The notes under the pieces were generated by a model. It was not told where the DNA came from. It did not search any database and worked only from the letters and a program-made list of their open reading frames with translations. From the NCBI RefSeq assembly GCF_000972785.3, contig NZ_CP011253.3, positions 372,001-436,000 of the forward strand: a DNA stretch of 64,000 bases, written 5' to 3'. Each line of letters begins with the position of its first letter. The first letter of the stretch is position 1. Shown here piece by piece: positions 44,770 to 53,243 of this stretch. This DNA comes from Pandoraea oxalativorans (GTDB lineage: Bacteria > Pseudomonadota > Gammaproteobacteria > Burkholderiales > Burkholderiaceae). The translations under genes and the position numbers were made by a program.

Positions 44770-45717
44770 TCAACCCGCCAGACGCTTGCGCGCGTCGTCG
44801 TACTCCTGCTTCAGACGCGCAATGATCTCCGCCGCCGGACGCACGTCGTCCATCAACCCCACGCCCTGACCGGCGCCCCAGATGTCCTTCCACGCTTTCG
44901 CCTTGGAGAAGTTCATCGCGGTCTTGTCGGCGGTGGGCAGGTTCTCGGGATCGAGACCCGCATTCAGAATGCTCTGGCGGATGTAGTTGCCCGATACGCC
45001 CGTGAAGAGGTTCGTGTAGACGATGTCGTTGGCGCTGGCGTCGACGATGGCCTGCTTGTAGGTGTCGCTCGCGTTCGCCTCGGTGGACGCGATGAAGCGC
45101 GTGCCGATGTAGGCGAGATCAGCGCCCATCGCCTGTGCGGCGAGAATCGAACCGCCGTTGGCAATCGAGCCGGAGAGCACGATGGGGCCGTCGAAGATTT
45201 TGCGCACTTCACCCACAAGTGCGAACGGCGAGAGCATGCCCGCATGACCGCCTGCACCGGCGGCCACGAGAATCAGGCCGTCAACACCAGCTTCGAGCGC
45301 CTTGTTGGCGTGACGCAGGTTGATGACGTCGTGCAGCACGATGCCGCCGTAGCTGTGAACGGCGTCGAGCACTTCCCTGGGCGGCGCACGCAGGCTCGTG
45401 ATGAAGATCGGCACACGATGCTCGACGCACACCCGCACGTCGTGCTCAAGCCGTTGATTCGACTGATGCACGATCTGGTTGACCGCGAGCGGGCCGACGA
45501 CGGCATCCGGGTTCGCGGCCTTGTACGACGCCAGCTCTTCGGTAATGCGCGACAACCAGTCTTCGAGAATCTGCGGCTCGCGCGCGTTGAGCGCCGGGAA
45601 CGAGCCGACGATACCGGCCTTGCATTGTGCGAGCACCAGTTCCGGGTAGCTCACGATGAACATCGGCGACGCCACGACAGGCAACGCCAGGTTTTGCAGA
45701 ATCTTGGGAAGGGCCAT
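44770..45717 (-). CDS. Nitronate monooxygenase / NPD-family flavoprotein
   Basis: A 315-residue TIM-barrel flavoprotein. It begins LPVVASPMFIVSYPELVLAQ, the FMN-binding start of the family. GVDGLILVAAGAGGHAG and the phosphate-binding PIVLSGSIANGGSILAAQAM with GADLAYIGTRFIAS follow. It oxidises nitronates or related compounds with FMN and O2; the exact substrate is not given by sequence. A palindrome with the core AACGATCGTT lies about 100 bases upstream and may be a TetR-type operator. Confidence 0.88.
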   Translation of the reverse strand: MALPKILQNLALPVVASPMFIVSYPELVLAQCKAGIVGSFPALNAREPQILEDWLSRITEELASYKAANPDAVVGPLAVNQIVHQSNQRLEHDVRVCVEHRVPIFITSLRAPPREVLDAVHSYGGIVLHDVINLRHANKALEAGVDGLILVAAGAGGHAGMLSPFALVGEVRKIFDGPIVLSGSIANGGSILAAQAMGADLAYIGTRFIASTEANASDTYKQAIVDASANDIVYTNLFTGVSGNYIRQSILNAGLDPENLPTADKTAMNFSKAKAWKDIWGAGQGVGLMDDVRPAAEIIARLKQEYDDARKRLAG

Positions 45718-45804
45718 GAAGTCTCCTGAGGCAGGACGTTCGGTGCGCGCGCGCCGGGACGTAATAGTCAGTCGGGATGTGGAAATGCCGTCACGGCAAT
45801 TTCG

Positions 45805-45818
45805 CGAACGATCGTTCG
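45805..45818. promoter_or_regulatory. 14-base palindrome upstream of the NMO-type gene
   Basis: CGAACGATCGTTCG is perfectly symmetric. It lies about 90 bases upstream of the flavoprotein start and resembles TetR-family operators. The same ten central bases occur in the palindrome at 59925. No TetR gene is in the window. Confidence 0.45.
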
Positions 45819-45947
45819 ATTATAGGGGGTTCGGACGTCGCCCGGTGAGCGGCCACTCGAAGAAAGCTTCGGTTCCGATACGCGCATCGACGCCGTATCA
45901 GGGAAAGTCCTCTTGGGTCGACGCCCTGTGCTGACTACGATAAAGAC

Positions 45948-46073
45948 GCGTGCCAGGGGACACCGGTAGCCGGTGTCGCAGGACGAGCGCCGCGTTAGCG
46001 ACCGCAGCGTTCGTCCGGCACGTCACGTCCTCAAACGCCGCTTGCCGTCACTGGCGAGCGGCGTTATTTTTTT
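45948..46073 (+). ncRNA. Predicted small RNA with promoter, three hairpins and terminator
   Basis: TTGGGT (45913-45918) and TACGAT (45936-45941) with exact 17-base spacing give a sigma-70-like promoter. The predicted RNA of about 126 bases has hairpin 1 (GACACCGG-TAG-CCGGTGTC at 45959-45977), hairpin 2 (GGACGA...TCGTCC at 45981-46016) and a terminator stem (AACGCCGCT...AGCGGCGTT at 46034-46065) followed by seven T. No protein frame is credible here and neither neighbouring gene uses this strand, so the terminator needs a transcript of its own. I match it to no known family. Confidence 0.5.
46034..46073 (+). terminator. Rho-independent terminator of the predicted small RNA
   Basis: A 9-bp stem, AACGCCGCT with AGCGGCGTT, an inner GCC/GGC pairing in the loop, then A and seven T. 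The T run is on the plus strand although the adjacent genes are on the minus strand. Confidence 0.8.
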
Positions 46074-46122
46074 GCCGTAGGAACGAGACGTACGACGCCA
46101 TGACGCGCAGACTCGCGTCGGC

Positions 46123-47046
46123 TCACGCCGCGTGCAACGTGTCCGTCTCGGCGTCGTGGCGCAGCGCACCGGCCTTGGCCAGTTCCGCGACGAGCGTGTC
46201 GAGCAACGCGGGCCACCCGGAAGGCGGCGCGAGCATCGCCGCCGCGTTGCGCCAGGCGCGCGCCGTGTCGAGCGTCGCCTTGAGCGTTGCGCCCGTCATC
46301 TGTCCTTGCGCCATCAGCTTGAACACGATGAGCACCTTCAGCGCGTTGCGCGCGTTGCGGGCGGGATCGCTTTGCAGATAGTCGAGTCGTCCGCGCGCGG
46401 CGGCCAGCGCACCGTCGATATCGTCGAACGGCTTGCCGTGTCCGGGAATCACCAGCGAGACATCGAACTGCTCGATGAGGTCGAGTACGGCGGCCTGCTC
46501 TGTGAACCCCGGCTCGCCGTCGAGTTCCGGGAAGATCACGCCGAAGCCCCGTTCCCAGAGTGCGTCGCCGGAGATGAGAATGCCGTCGGCGGCGTTGTAG
46601 AGCATCAGCGCGTGTGGATCGTGGCCCGGCGCGCCGAGCACTAGCCATTCGTGCTCGCCGAGCGGGATGGTGTCGCCGGGCGAGAGCGTGTCGTCGAACG
46701 TAAAGCGAGCGCATTGCTGGCCGGTCGCGTCGAACGACAGGCGGCGCTCGTCCCAATGACGCACCGGGTCGGCCTCGGCGGCGGGCACCCACGTGCGGCA
46801 GCCGTAGCGGGCCTGCAAGGCCGCGTTGCCGCCGCAGTGGTCGGAATGCAGGTGCGTGTTGATGAGGCGGGCGAGCGGCTGGCCGTCGGGCAGCGCGTGC
46901 GCCACGAGCGCCAGCGTTTGTTCCGAATGGCTGACGTAGCCGCTATCGACGAGCGCGGGCTCATGGCCGAGGAACAGCACATTGTTCGATGAGAGCCAGC
47001 CGCGCTCGAACACGCGCAACCCGGCGGGCAGGGCAAGCGAGGTCAT
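46123..47046 (-). CDS. MBL-fold metallo-hydrolase
   Basis: A 307-residue metallo-beta-lactamase-fold hydrolase. The metal site is NTHLHSDHCGGN (H-x-H-x-D-H), with further ligands in GAPGHDPHALM, ISGDALWERGFG and VIPGHGKPF. The C-terminal region of about 80 residues is helical. The substrate is unknown; members often hydrolyse thioesters or lactones. It is the last gene of a co-directional run with MaoC-like, YbaK-like and HMG-CoA lyase genes, so a role in acyl-CoA metabolism is possible. Confidence 0.88.
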   Translation of the reverse strand: MTSLALPAGLRVFERGWLSSNNVLFLGHEPALVDSGYVSHSEQTLALVAHALPDGQPLARLINTHLHSDHCGGNAALQARYGCRTWVPAAEADPVRHWDERRLSFDATGQQCARFTFDDTLSPGDTIPLGEHEWLVLGAPGHDPHALMLYNAADGILISGDALWERGFGVIFPELDGEPGFTEQAAVLDLIEQFDVSLVIPGHGKPFDDIDGALAAARGRLDYLQSDPARNARNALKVLIVFKLMAQGQMTGATLKATLDTARAWRNAAAMLAPPSGWPALLDTLVAELAKAGALRHDAETDTLHAA

Positions 47047-47131
47047 TGAGCGTATCTCGTTAGGCGACGGGGACGATGTCGGTCTTGCGTGAGCGGATCG
47101 TGCGTGACGGTTGCGAGGGATGCGACGGCGC

Positions 47132-47563
47132 TCAGGCGGGCCTGGCGCACACGAGAATCTTGGCTGTCGCCGCGATCACCGTCTCGCCGTGCTGATTTAC
47201 GGCCTCCCCGTCGAGCGACACGATGTCGCCTGCCAGCTTCTCTTTCCACAAACTGTCGGTGACCGTCCAGCGCACGGTGATGTCGTCGCCCGCATGCACG
47301 GCGCGGCGCAGCTTCATGTCGAACTCCAGGCCGAGCGGTTGCGCTGTCTTCGAGTAGTGCGTGGCCAGCAGCGCGGCGAGATAAGACATCTGCTGCGTGC
47401 CCGACGAGATCAGCCCCCCGAAACGCGGATCGGCAGCAGCGTACTCGGCGTCCAGATGCAGCGGATTGAAGTCGTGCGCGAGCGTCGAGAATTCGCGGAT
47501 CGAATCCGGCGAGAAGTGATGGCTGGCGGAGAACGTCTCGCCGACGGCAACGATTTTTCCCAT
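47132..47563 (-). CDS. MaoC-like hotdog dehydratase
   Basis: A 143-residue hotdog-fold protein of the MaoC/(R)-specific enoyl-CoA hydratase type. The signature is FSTLAHDFNPLHLDAEYAAA with the catalytic Asp and His, followed by FGGLISSGTQQMSYLAALL. Such enzymes hydrate enoyl-CoA. It lies between the DUF1289 and MBL genes in a co-directional run. Confidence 0.88.
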   Translation of the reverse strand: MGKIVAVGETFSASHHFSPDSIREFSTLAHDFNPLHLDAEYAAADPRFGGLISSGTQQMSYLAALLATHYSKTAQPLGLEFDMKLRRAVHAGDDITVRWTVTDSLWKEKLAGDIVSLDGEAVNQHGETVIAATAKILVCARPA

Positions 47564-47632
47564 GAGTAAATGACGATAGTTGGGCAGAAATTGCGTGAGT
47601 GGCGTGAGTGGCGGCGCGCATCGCGAATAGGG

Positions 47633-47875
47633 CTACGCGTCGCTGTCGCTCGGTTTGATTGCGACCACGCGACGATGCACCTCGGGCGGCGCTTCATGCT
47701 CCGCACGGCGCGTGGGCAGCAGCGACCAGACGAGGCGTTTGGCGTCGTCCGCCATCGTCGACCATGCGGCGATCTCGTCGAGGGTGCGCCAGCAGCCCGA
47801 GCACCAGCCCGTCGCAGGATTCATGCGGCAGATGTTGGTGCAGGGCGACGGGACAGGAGTGTCGAACGAGGTCAT
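47633..47875 (-). CDS. DUF1289 protein
   Basis: An 80-residue protein with the DUF1289 Cys pattern SPCTNICRMNPATGWCSGCW, which likely binds a metal, and TLDEIAAWSTMADDAKRLVW. The role of this family is not known. It starts 21 bases after the YbaK-like gene. Confidence 0.88.
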   Translation of the reverse strand: MTSFDTPVPSPCTNICRMNPATGWCSGCWRTLDEIAAWSTMADDAKRLVWSLLPTRRAEHEAPPEVHRRVVAIKPSDSDA

Positions 47876-47896
47876 GAGCGTGGGGCGAGTGCGACG

Positions 47897-48415
47897 TCAG
47901 TTTCGCAGCGCGATGTCCACGACCGGCGCGCCCGTCATCGCTACCAACTGCTGCGGCGTGAGGTTGAACACGGCGTGCGGGTGCCCGGCGGCGGCCCACA
48001 GGCTCGCGAGCTTCAGCAGGTCTTCATCGATCAGCGTGACGGGCGAGACGACATGCCCGATCGGACTCACGCCGCCAATCGAATAACCGGTCTTTTCCTT
48101 GACGAAGCGGGCGTCGGCGCGGGCGAGTTCGCCCACCTGCGCGGCGACCTTCTTCTCATCCACGCGGTTGATGCCGCTGGCGATGACGAGCACCGGCGTG
48201 TCGTCGGCCGCGCGACGGAAGATGATCGACTTGGCGATCTGCGCGACTTCGCAGCCCAGGCCTGCGGCCGCTTCTGCCGAGGTCTTGCCGGTGGCGGGTA
48301 GCAGCACGATCGGCTGGTCGTGGCCCATGCCAGCGAGCAGCCGCGCGACGTGGCGCGCCCCTTCCGGCAGTTGATGTTCGTCGGCGGATTCGGGGATCTG
48401 TGGCGTGTCGTTCAT
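47897..48415 (-). CDS. YbaK/EbsC-family aminoacyl-tRNA deacylase-like protein
   Basis: A 172-residue protein with the YbaK fold: TSAEAAAGLGCEVAQIAKSI, then VLVIASGINRVDEKKVAAQV and the glycine-rich GYSIGGVSPIGH with the following DEDLLKLASLWAAAGHPHAV. Family members clear mischarged tRNA (for example Cys-tRNA-Pro or Ala-tRNA-Pro). It starts 25 bases after the HMG-CoA lyase gene and 21 before DUF1289. Confidence 0.9.
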   Translation of the reverse strand: MNDTPQIPESADEHQLPEGARHVARLLAGMGHDQPIVLLPATGKTSAEAAAGLGCEVAQIAKSIIFRRAADDTPVLVIASGINRVDEKKVAAQVGELARADARFVKEKTGYSIGGVSPIGHVVSPVTLIDEDLLKLASLWAAAGHPHAVFNLTPQQLVAMTGAPVVDIALRN

Positions 48416-48440
48416 GGTCGGGTCCGGGGGGCGTCAGGCG

Positions 48441-49376
48441 TCAATGGGTCGAGGCAGCGGCGTCTTTCAGCTTCGCGAGCATGGCGCGACCCACGCGCGA
48501 GGCGTTCGGGCGGCCGATGGCTTGCGAAATGAAGTCGCCCGTGTGCACGACCGCTTCGAGATCGATGCCCGTCTCGATGCCCAACCCTTGCAGCAGATAC
48601 AGCACGTCTTCCGTCGCCACGTTGCCGGTCGCGCCCTTGGCGTACGGACAGCCGCCGAGACCGGCGACGGACGAATGGAAGATCGAGATGCCCGAGAGCA
48701 ACGCGGCGTAGATGTTGGCCGTCGCCTGACCGTAGGTGTCGTGGAAGTGCCCCGACAGACGCTCGATGGGGAACACCTTCGCACAGGCGTCCATGACTTC
48801 GCGCGTGCGCGTGGGCGTGCCAACGCCAATGGTGTCGGCAATGTCGATCTCGTCGCAACCGAGCGCCGCGAGTCGCTTGACGACGTCGACCACGCTCGCG
48901 ACCGGCACTTCACCCTGATATGGGCAGCCGAGTGCGCACGAGATGCTGCCGCGCAGACGCAGACCGGCGTCTTTGGCCGCGCGGGCGACAGGCTCGAATC
49001 GCGTAATGCTCTCTTCGATGGAGCAGTTGATGTTGCGTTGCGAGAAGGCTTCGCTCGCGGCGGCGAAGATCACCACTTCGTCTGCCTTCGCGGCGACAGC
49101 GCCCTCGAAGCCTCGCATGTTCGGGGTGAGCACCGAATAGATCGTGCCCGGACGACGCGTGACGCCAGCCATGACTTCGGCCCCGTCGGCCATCTGCGGC
49201 ACCCACTTCGGCGAGACGAACGACGTCGCTTCGATGTTGGCGAAGCCCGCAGCCGAGAGACGGTCGACCAGCGCGATCTTGATGTCCGTGGCGACGGGCT
49301 GCTTTTCGTTTTGCAGGCCGTCGCGCGGGCCGACTTCGACCACTTTCACACGTTGCGGCAGATGAGATGCGGACAT
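48441..49376 (-). CDS. Hydroxymethylglutaryl-CoA lyase
   Basis: A 311-residue TIM-barrel enzyme. The N-terminal VEVGPRDGLQNEKQPV carries the catalytic Arg and metal-binding Asp. The metal site HFHDTYGQA and the Cys loop GLGGCPYAKGATGNVATED are both present. It cleaves HMG-CoA into acetyl-CoA and acetoacetate, the last step of leucine catabolism. The carboxylase alpha subunit of the same pathway appears at the right edge of the window, 14 kb away on the same strand. YbaK-like and reductase genes flank it. Confidence 0.93.
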   Translation of the reverse strand: MSASHLPQRVKVVEVGPRDGLQNEKQPVATDIKIALVDRLSAAGFANIEATSFVSPKWVPQMADGAEVMAGVTRRPGTIYSVLTPNMRGFEGAVAAKADEVVIFAAASEAFSQRNINCSIEESITRFEPVARAAKDAGLRLRGSISCALGCPYQGEVPVASVVDVVKRLAALGCDEIDIADTIGVGTPTRTREVMDACAKVFPIERLSGHFHDTYGQATANIYAALLSGISIFHSSVAGLGGCPYAKGATGNVATEDVLYLLQGLGIETGIDLEAVVHTGDFISQAIGRPNASRVGRAMLAKLKDAAASTH

Positions 49377-49461
49377 GGGGATCGGTCTCCTCTAATTCGT
49401 CTGGTGGGGATCGGCCGCGACGCGCTCCGGCGGCGGCTCGGTGGTTTGTTCGCTCGTTCGC

Positions 49462-50406
49462 TCAGTAGCCGCGCGTCAGGTCGACGATGCCGGTAATGGC
49501 TTCGCCGCGTGACATCGCGGCAATCTTTCCTGCGATCTGCGCGACGGTCTCGTCACGCAGCGTCAGCGCCGAGATGTGCGGCGTGACGGTGACCTTGGGC
49601 GCGCGCCAGAACGGATGCTCGGCCGGCAACGGTTCGGTGCGGAATACGTCGAGCGTGGCACCGGCGATGTGGCCGCTGTCGAGGGCGGCCAGCAGGTCGT
49701 CGTCGACCAGATGCGCGCCGCGTGCCACGTTGATCAGGTACGCGCCCTGCGCGAGTTTCGCGAACAGGTCGGCGTTCAGCACATCCACCGTTTGCGGCGT
49801 GAGCGGCAGCAGGTTGACGAGAATGCGTGCGCCCGACACGCAGGCGTCGAAGCCTGCCTCGCCGTGATAGAGGGTGATGCCCGTGTCGTCGTGACGCTCG
49901 CTGCGGCTCCAGGCGCGCACCGGAAACCCGAACGTCTTCAGCGCTTTGGCGACGTGCGCGCCGAGCGAGCCGTATCCGAGTACCGCGACGGGGAAGTCGG
50001 CGAGCCGGTTCGGCTTCTGGAATTTCCACTGGCCTTCGGTTTGCTGAGTCTGGAAGTCGTCGAGGCGGCGGAAGTAGCGCAGTGCGGCGGCGCTGACGTA
50101 TTGCGCCATCTGGTCGGCCATGCCCGCATCTTCGAGGCGCACAAGCGGAACGCCCGGCGGCAAGCGGTGAGCGCCCTCGCCGTGCGCGCCGAGCACGCCG
50201 TCGACGCCCGCGCCCATGTTGAAGATCGCCTTCAGACGCTCGCGGGGTTGCAGGACTTCGGCGTTTGGCTTCCACAGCACGATGTAGTCGGCGGGGGCGG
50301 TGTCGCCCGGCTGCCAGCCACGGATATTGGCCTGCGGCAGATGCTCGGCGAGGCCGGTTTCATAGGCGGCAGTTTTGCCGTCCGGAGAGAAGATCAGGAT
50401 GTCCAT
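49462..50406 (-). CDS. Glyoxylate/hydroxypyruvate reductase A-like (D-2-hydroxyacid dehydrogenase)
   Basis: A 314-residue D-isomer-specific 2-hydroxyacid dehydrogenase. The NAD(P)-binding motif is VAVLGYGSLGAHVAKALKTF. Catalytic residues are the Arg in LINVARGAHLVD, Glu in DVFRTEPLPAEHPFW, and His in VTVTPHISALT. The short N-terminal domain (FNMGAGVDGVL) is of the GhrA subgroup. It reduces glyoxylate or hydroxypyruvate in the cytoplasm. It lies 85 bases upstream of the HMG-CoA lyase gene. Confidence 0.9.
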   Translation of the reverse strand: MDILIFSPDGKTAAYETGLAEHLPQANIRGWQPGDTAPADYIVLWKPNAEVLQPRERLKAIFNMGAGVDGVLGAHGEGAHRLPPGVPLVRLEDAGMADQMAQYVSAAALRYFRRLDDFQTQQTEGQWKFQKPNRLADFPVAVLGYGSLGAHVAKALKTFGFPVRAWSRSERHDDTGITLYHGEAGFDACVSGARILVNLLPLTPQTVDVLNADLFAKLAQGAYLINVARGAHLVDDDLLAALDSGHIAGATLDVFRTEPLPAEHPFWRAPKVTVTPHISALTLRDETVAQIAGKIAAMSRGEAITGIVDLTRGY

Positions 50407-50533
50407 GAGGTGCGCGGCAGGCGTGGGTGGACGCGTGCCGTCGCAACAGCTGCGTTCACTCGATTTACGTTAACGTCAAGTGTAACGCAGCTTCGGCTCG
50501 CCCATGTATTGGGGCGAGGCCTGAGCCAAGGGA

Positions 50534-51085
50534 TCAGTCGCGGGCGGTCGCGCGCAGGGTTTCCAGCTTGACCGCGAAATTGTGATTGTCGTCTGCGACC
50601 CAGACTTCGCCATCCTGAATCGTGCATTGCAGGCGCATCGTGCGCGAGGCCAGCGCCGTCAGGGCTTCGGCGGATTCGTCGTCGAGCATCCGTACGGTGA
50701 GGTTCGAAAGACGGTTCACTTCCTTCTCGGTCGCCTGCCACCACACGGCGGCGGGCTTGCCGCCATAGGCGATCACGTCGACATGCTCGGCACGGCCGGC
50801 CGCTTTGACCAGCCGCCGGGCGTCCGGCTGGCCGACATCGATCCAGCGCACGATATCGCCGCCGAAATCGTGCTCCCACAGGTCCGGCTCGTCGGCCGTC
50901 GAAATGCCCTTGCCGAACGAGAGACGCTCGCCCGCATACAACATGAACGCGAGCACGCGCACCATCATGCGCTCGTCGGTTTCCGACGGGTGACGGGCAA
51001 TCGTGAGATTGTGGGATGCGTAGTAGTGGCGGTCGAGGTCGGTGATTTGTACCTCGGCCTTATAGATAGTGGCTTTGAGCGCCAT
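50534..51085 (-). CDS. YaeQ family protein
   Basis: A 183-residue protein beginning MALKATIYKAEVQITDLDRH. It contains SETDERMMVRVLAFMLYAGE and DVIAYGGKPAAVWWQATEKE, all typical of YaeQ, a nuclease-like fold of uncertain role. The ATG at 51085 is the family start. Confidence 0.92.
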   Translation of the reverse strand: MALKATIYKAEVQITDLDRHYYASHNLTIARHPSETDERMMVRVLAFMLYAGERLSFGKGISTADEPDLWEHDFGGDIVRWIDVGQPDARRLVKAAGRAEHVDVIAYGGKPAAVWWQATEKEVNRLSNLTVRMLDDESAEALTALASRTMRLQCTIQDGEVWVADDNHNFAVKLETLRATARD

Positions 51086-51321
51086 GCCGGGAAACCGCAG
51101 GATTGAAGAAAGTCGCAAGCATACACCAGGCGGTGCGGTGTCCTGTGCCAAGCGCGCCGGGGCCGACGCAGGACCATCGAACGTAGCCGGGACGCGTGCG
51201 CGCACGTGGCATTCCCGGCCCGGCGGCCCGCCCGGAGCAGCCCGCCACGCCCGTGGCGCGCCGCAGCAAAGGGTCCGCAAGCTCGGTATACTGGCGCCTT
51301 CGTCTTACCTGATGTATCCCC

Positions 51322-52158
51322 ATGCCGGTTCCTGCACCGCAAACGATCGACGTCAACGGCTATCCGATGGCCTACGTCGAAACCCCCGCCCCTGCCGACG
51401 CTGTCGGCGCGCCGCTAGTGCTGGTTCACGGATCGCTCTGCGACTATCGATACTTCAAGCCCAATATGGCCCCGCTGGGGCAGCGTCGGCGCGTCATCTC
51501 GGTCAGCCTGCGTCACTATTTTCCCGAAGCCTGGAATGGCCACGACGGTGAGTTCTCCGGTGAGCAACACGCCGAGGATCTCGCCGCCTTCATCAAGGCG
51601 CTCGGTGTCGGCCCCGTGCATGTGCTTGGCCATTCGCGCGGCGGCTATGTCGCGTTGCGCACCGCGTTGCTCGCGCCCGACACCGTCCGCTCGCTGATTC
51701 TCGCCGACCCGGGTGTAGAGATCAGCGGCGGGCCGGTGCAGATTCCGCTCGACAGCGAGCGCGGCAATTTCCGTGAAGCGGCCTTGAAAGCCATCGAAGC
51801 GGGTGATATCGACGGCGGTCTCGCACTCTTTATCGACACGGTAAGCGGTCCGGACACGTGGCGTCGCATGGTGCCGTGGTTCAAACAGATGGTGCGCGAC
51901 AATGCGCGCACCCTGATCGGGCAGGTCGCCGAGCCGCGCACGCCGCTGCCGATCGACGCCCTCGGCGCGCTCCACGCGCCGGTGCTGCTAATGGGGGGTG
52001 CCGAAAGTCCCGCGCCGTATCCGGACGTGCTCAACGCGCTGGCGTACGCGATGCCCGAAGCCCGTCGCATGGTGATTCAGGACGCATCGCACGGTATGAA
52101 CCTCGCCAATCCGATCGCCTTTCATCGCGCGGTCGACGCCTTCCTCGGCACCGACTGA
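51322..52158 (+). CDS. Alpha/beta-hydrolase
   Basis: A 278-residue alpha/beta hydrolase. The oxyanion region is LVLVHGSLCDYRYF and the nucleophile elbow HVLGHSRGGYVAL has Ser in G-x-S-x-G. The acid is probably in VLLMGGAESPAPY or just before it, and the His in IQDASHGMNLANP. There is no signal peptide, so it is cytoplasmic. The substrate is unknown. It is a single gene divergent from yaeQ. Confidence 0.9.
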   Translation: MPVPAPQTIDVNGYPMAYVETPAPADAVGAPLVLVHGSLCDYRYFKPNMAPLGQRRRVISVSLRHYFPEAWNGHDGEFSGEQHAEDLAAFIKALGVGPVHVLGHSRGGYVALRTALLAPDTVRSLILADPGVEISGGPVQIPLDSERGNFREAALKAIEAGDIDGGLALFIDTVSGPDTWRRMVPWFKQMVRDNARTLIGQVAEPRTPLPIDALGALHAPVLLMGGAESPAPYPDVLNALAYAMPEARRMVIQDASHGMNLANPIAFHRAVDAFLGTD

Positions 52159-52243
52159 TCCGGCGAGCGCAGCGTCGAACCCCGGCGCTGCCGCCCGTGC
52201 CTCGCCTGTCATGTGCGCTCGCTGCCGGGCGCGTCTTTTCCGC

Positions 52244-52627
52244 TCATTCGTCACGCAACAAACCGTGGCCCAGCCGTAGGCTCAGGGTGCGGACCAGGTC
52301 GGCCATCCATGCCTGATCGCGATCGGACAACTTCTGCATGGCACGATTGAGCGACGGATACGGATCGCAGGGCACCGACACGCCCGCGCCGATGTCTGCT
52401 GCCATGCCGTTCGACGAGTCGAACGCCAGCAACTCATGCGGGGGCAGCCCCAGGGTGTCGGCAAGAATGCAGATGTTGCGCAGCGAGATATTGCGTTTGC
52501 CGCGCTCGACACCACTCAGATAGGAACGTGCGAGACCGCTCTCCAGCGCAAGCTTGTCCTGCGCCCAGTTGTACTTCTTGCGCAAACCGGCGAGATGTCT
52601 GCCGAATCGAAATAAATTGGTGTCCAT
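52244..52627 (-). CDS. XRE-family transcriptional regulator (paralogue A)
   Basis: A 127-residue protein. The helix-turn-helix takes up the N-terminal half (FGRHLAGLRKKYNWAQDKLA, then ESGLARSYLSGVERGKRNIS and LRNICILADTLGLPP). ATG 52627 has AAGGAAA before it. The C-terminal part has RDQAWMADLVRTLSLRL, which recurs in paralogue B 1.35 kb away (RDQVWLAEIIRSLSSRL). The target is unknown. Confidence 0.88.
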   Translation of the reverse strand: MDTNLFRFGRHLAGLRKKYNWAQDKLALESGLARSYLSGVERGKRNISLRNICILADTLGLPPHELLAFDSSNGMAADIGAGVSVPCDPYPSLNRAMQKLSDRDQAWMADLVRTLSLRLGHGLLRDE

Positions 52628-53243
52628 AAAAAAGTTTCCTTGTTCGGGACGAGAAGATTGGAACAAAAATCCGGCATCGGGGACGGGGCCTCGGGTGTCC
52701 CTCGTTTGTGAGGCACGAACTACCGGGAGCGACGCGCAGATTTTTTGCGGACTTTCGGAGAAGGCACAACGAGTGCAGTCGTTCCGACGGTGACGGTGGC
52801 GCTATTTCGCGTACCTCCGTACCGCACCGACGCGCTGGGAAACGCGTTGCCGCCCTCCCGTCAACCAGCGCCGCGCAGTGTGACACTGGTCTGACCGGTA
52901 GAAGTAGAGCGGGGATTCTGAAAGGTTCCGCGTTGGGATGTCACTCGATGATGACGAGCCGAGCCGGATATGGTGTCCAGCCCCGTGGAATTGCGGTAGG
53001 CGTCGACGCGCTGTCGCTCCTGTCGTCGTTGACGCGCACGTCGCCACCTTCTCTGGGTTCGGTGACGACGCAGTCCGCGCGAGAGCGGCTATTTTTAATA
53101 GGTTAACCAGTCACTTTTACGAGACGAATCATCGCGCAACGCCCCCCGTGTAGGCGGGGGACTTTGCGCGATGTCCTAAGCGCGAATGGCGTGACGATGG
53201 CGCACGCTTTCGACCATCCCTCGTTTGCGCCTTCGTTTGCGCA
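52628..53243. other. Gap between two XRE genes, with one stem-loop
   Basis: No credible gene. CGCGCAA (53133-53139) pairs with TTGCGCG (53164-53170) and an inner C5/G5 pairing makes a strong GC hairpin; no T run follows. Promoters of both XRE genes are expected at the edges. Confidence 0.4.

Noticed and set aside
45718..45912. Protein-coding gene between the NMO-type gene and the sRNA
   Set aside because: Only short frames without start signals; the region looks like promoter DNA.
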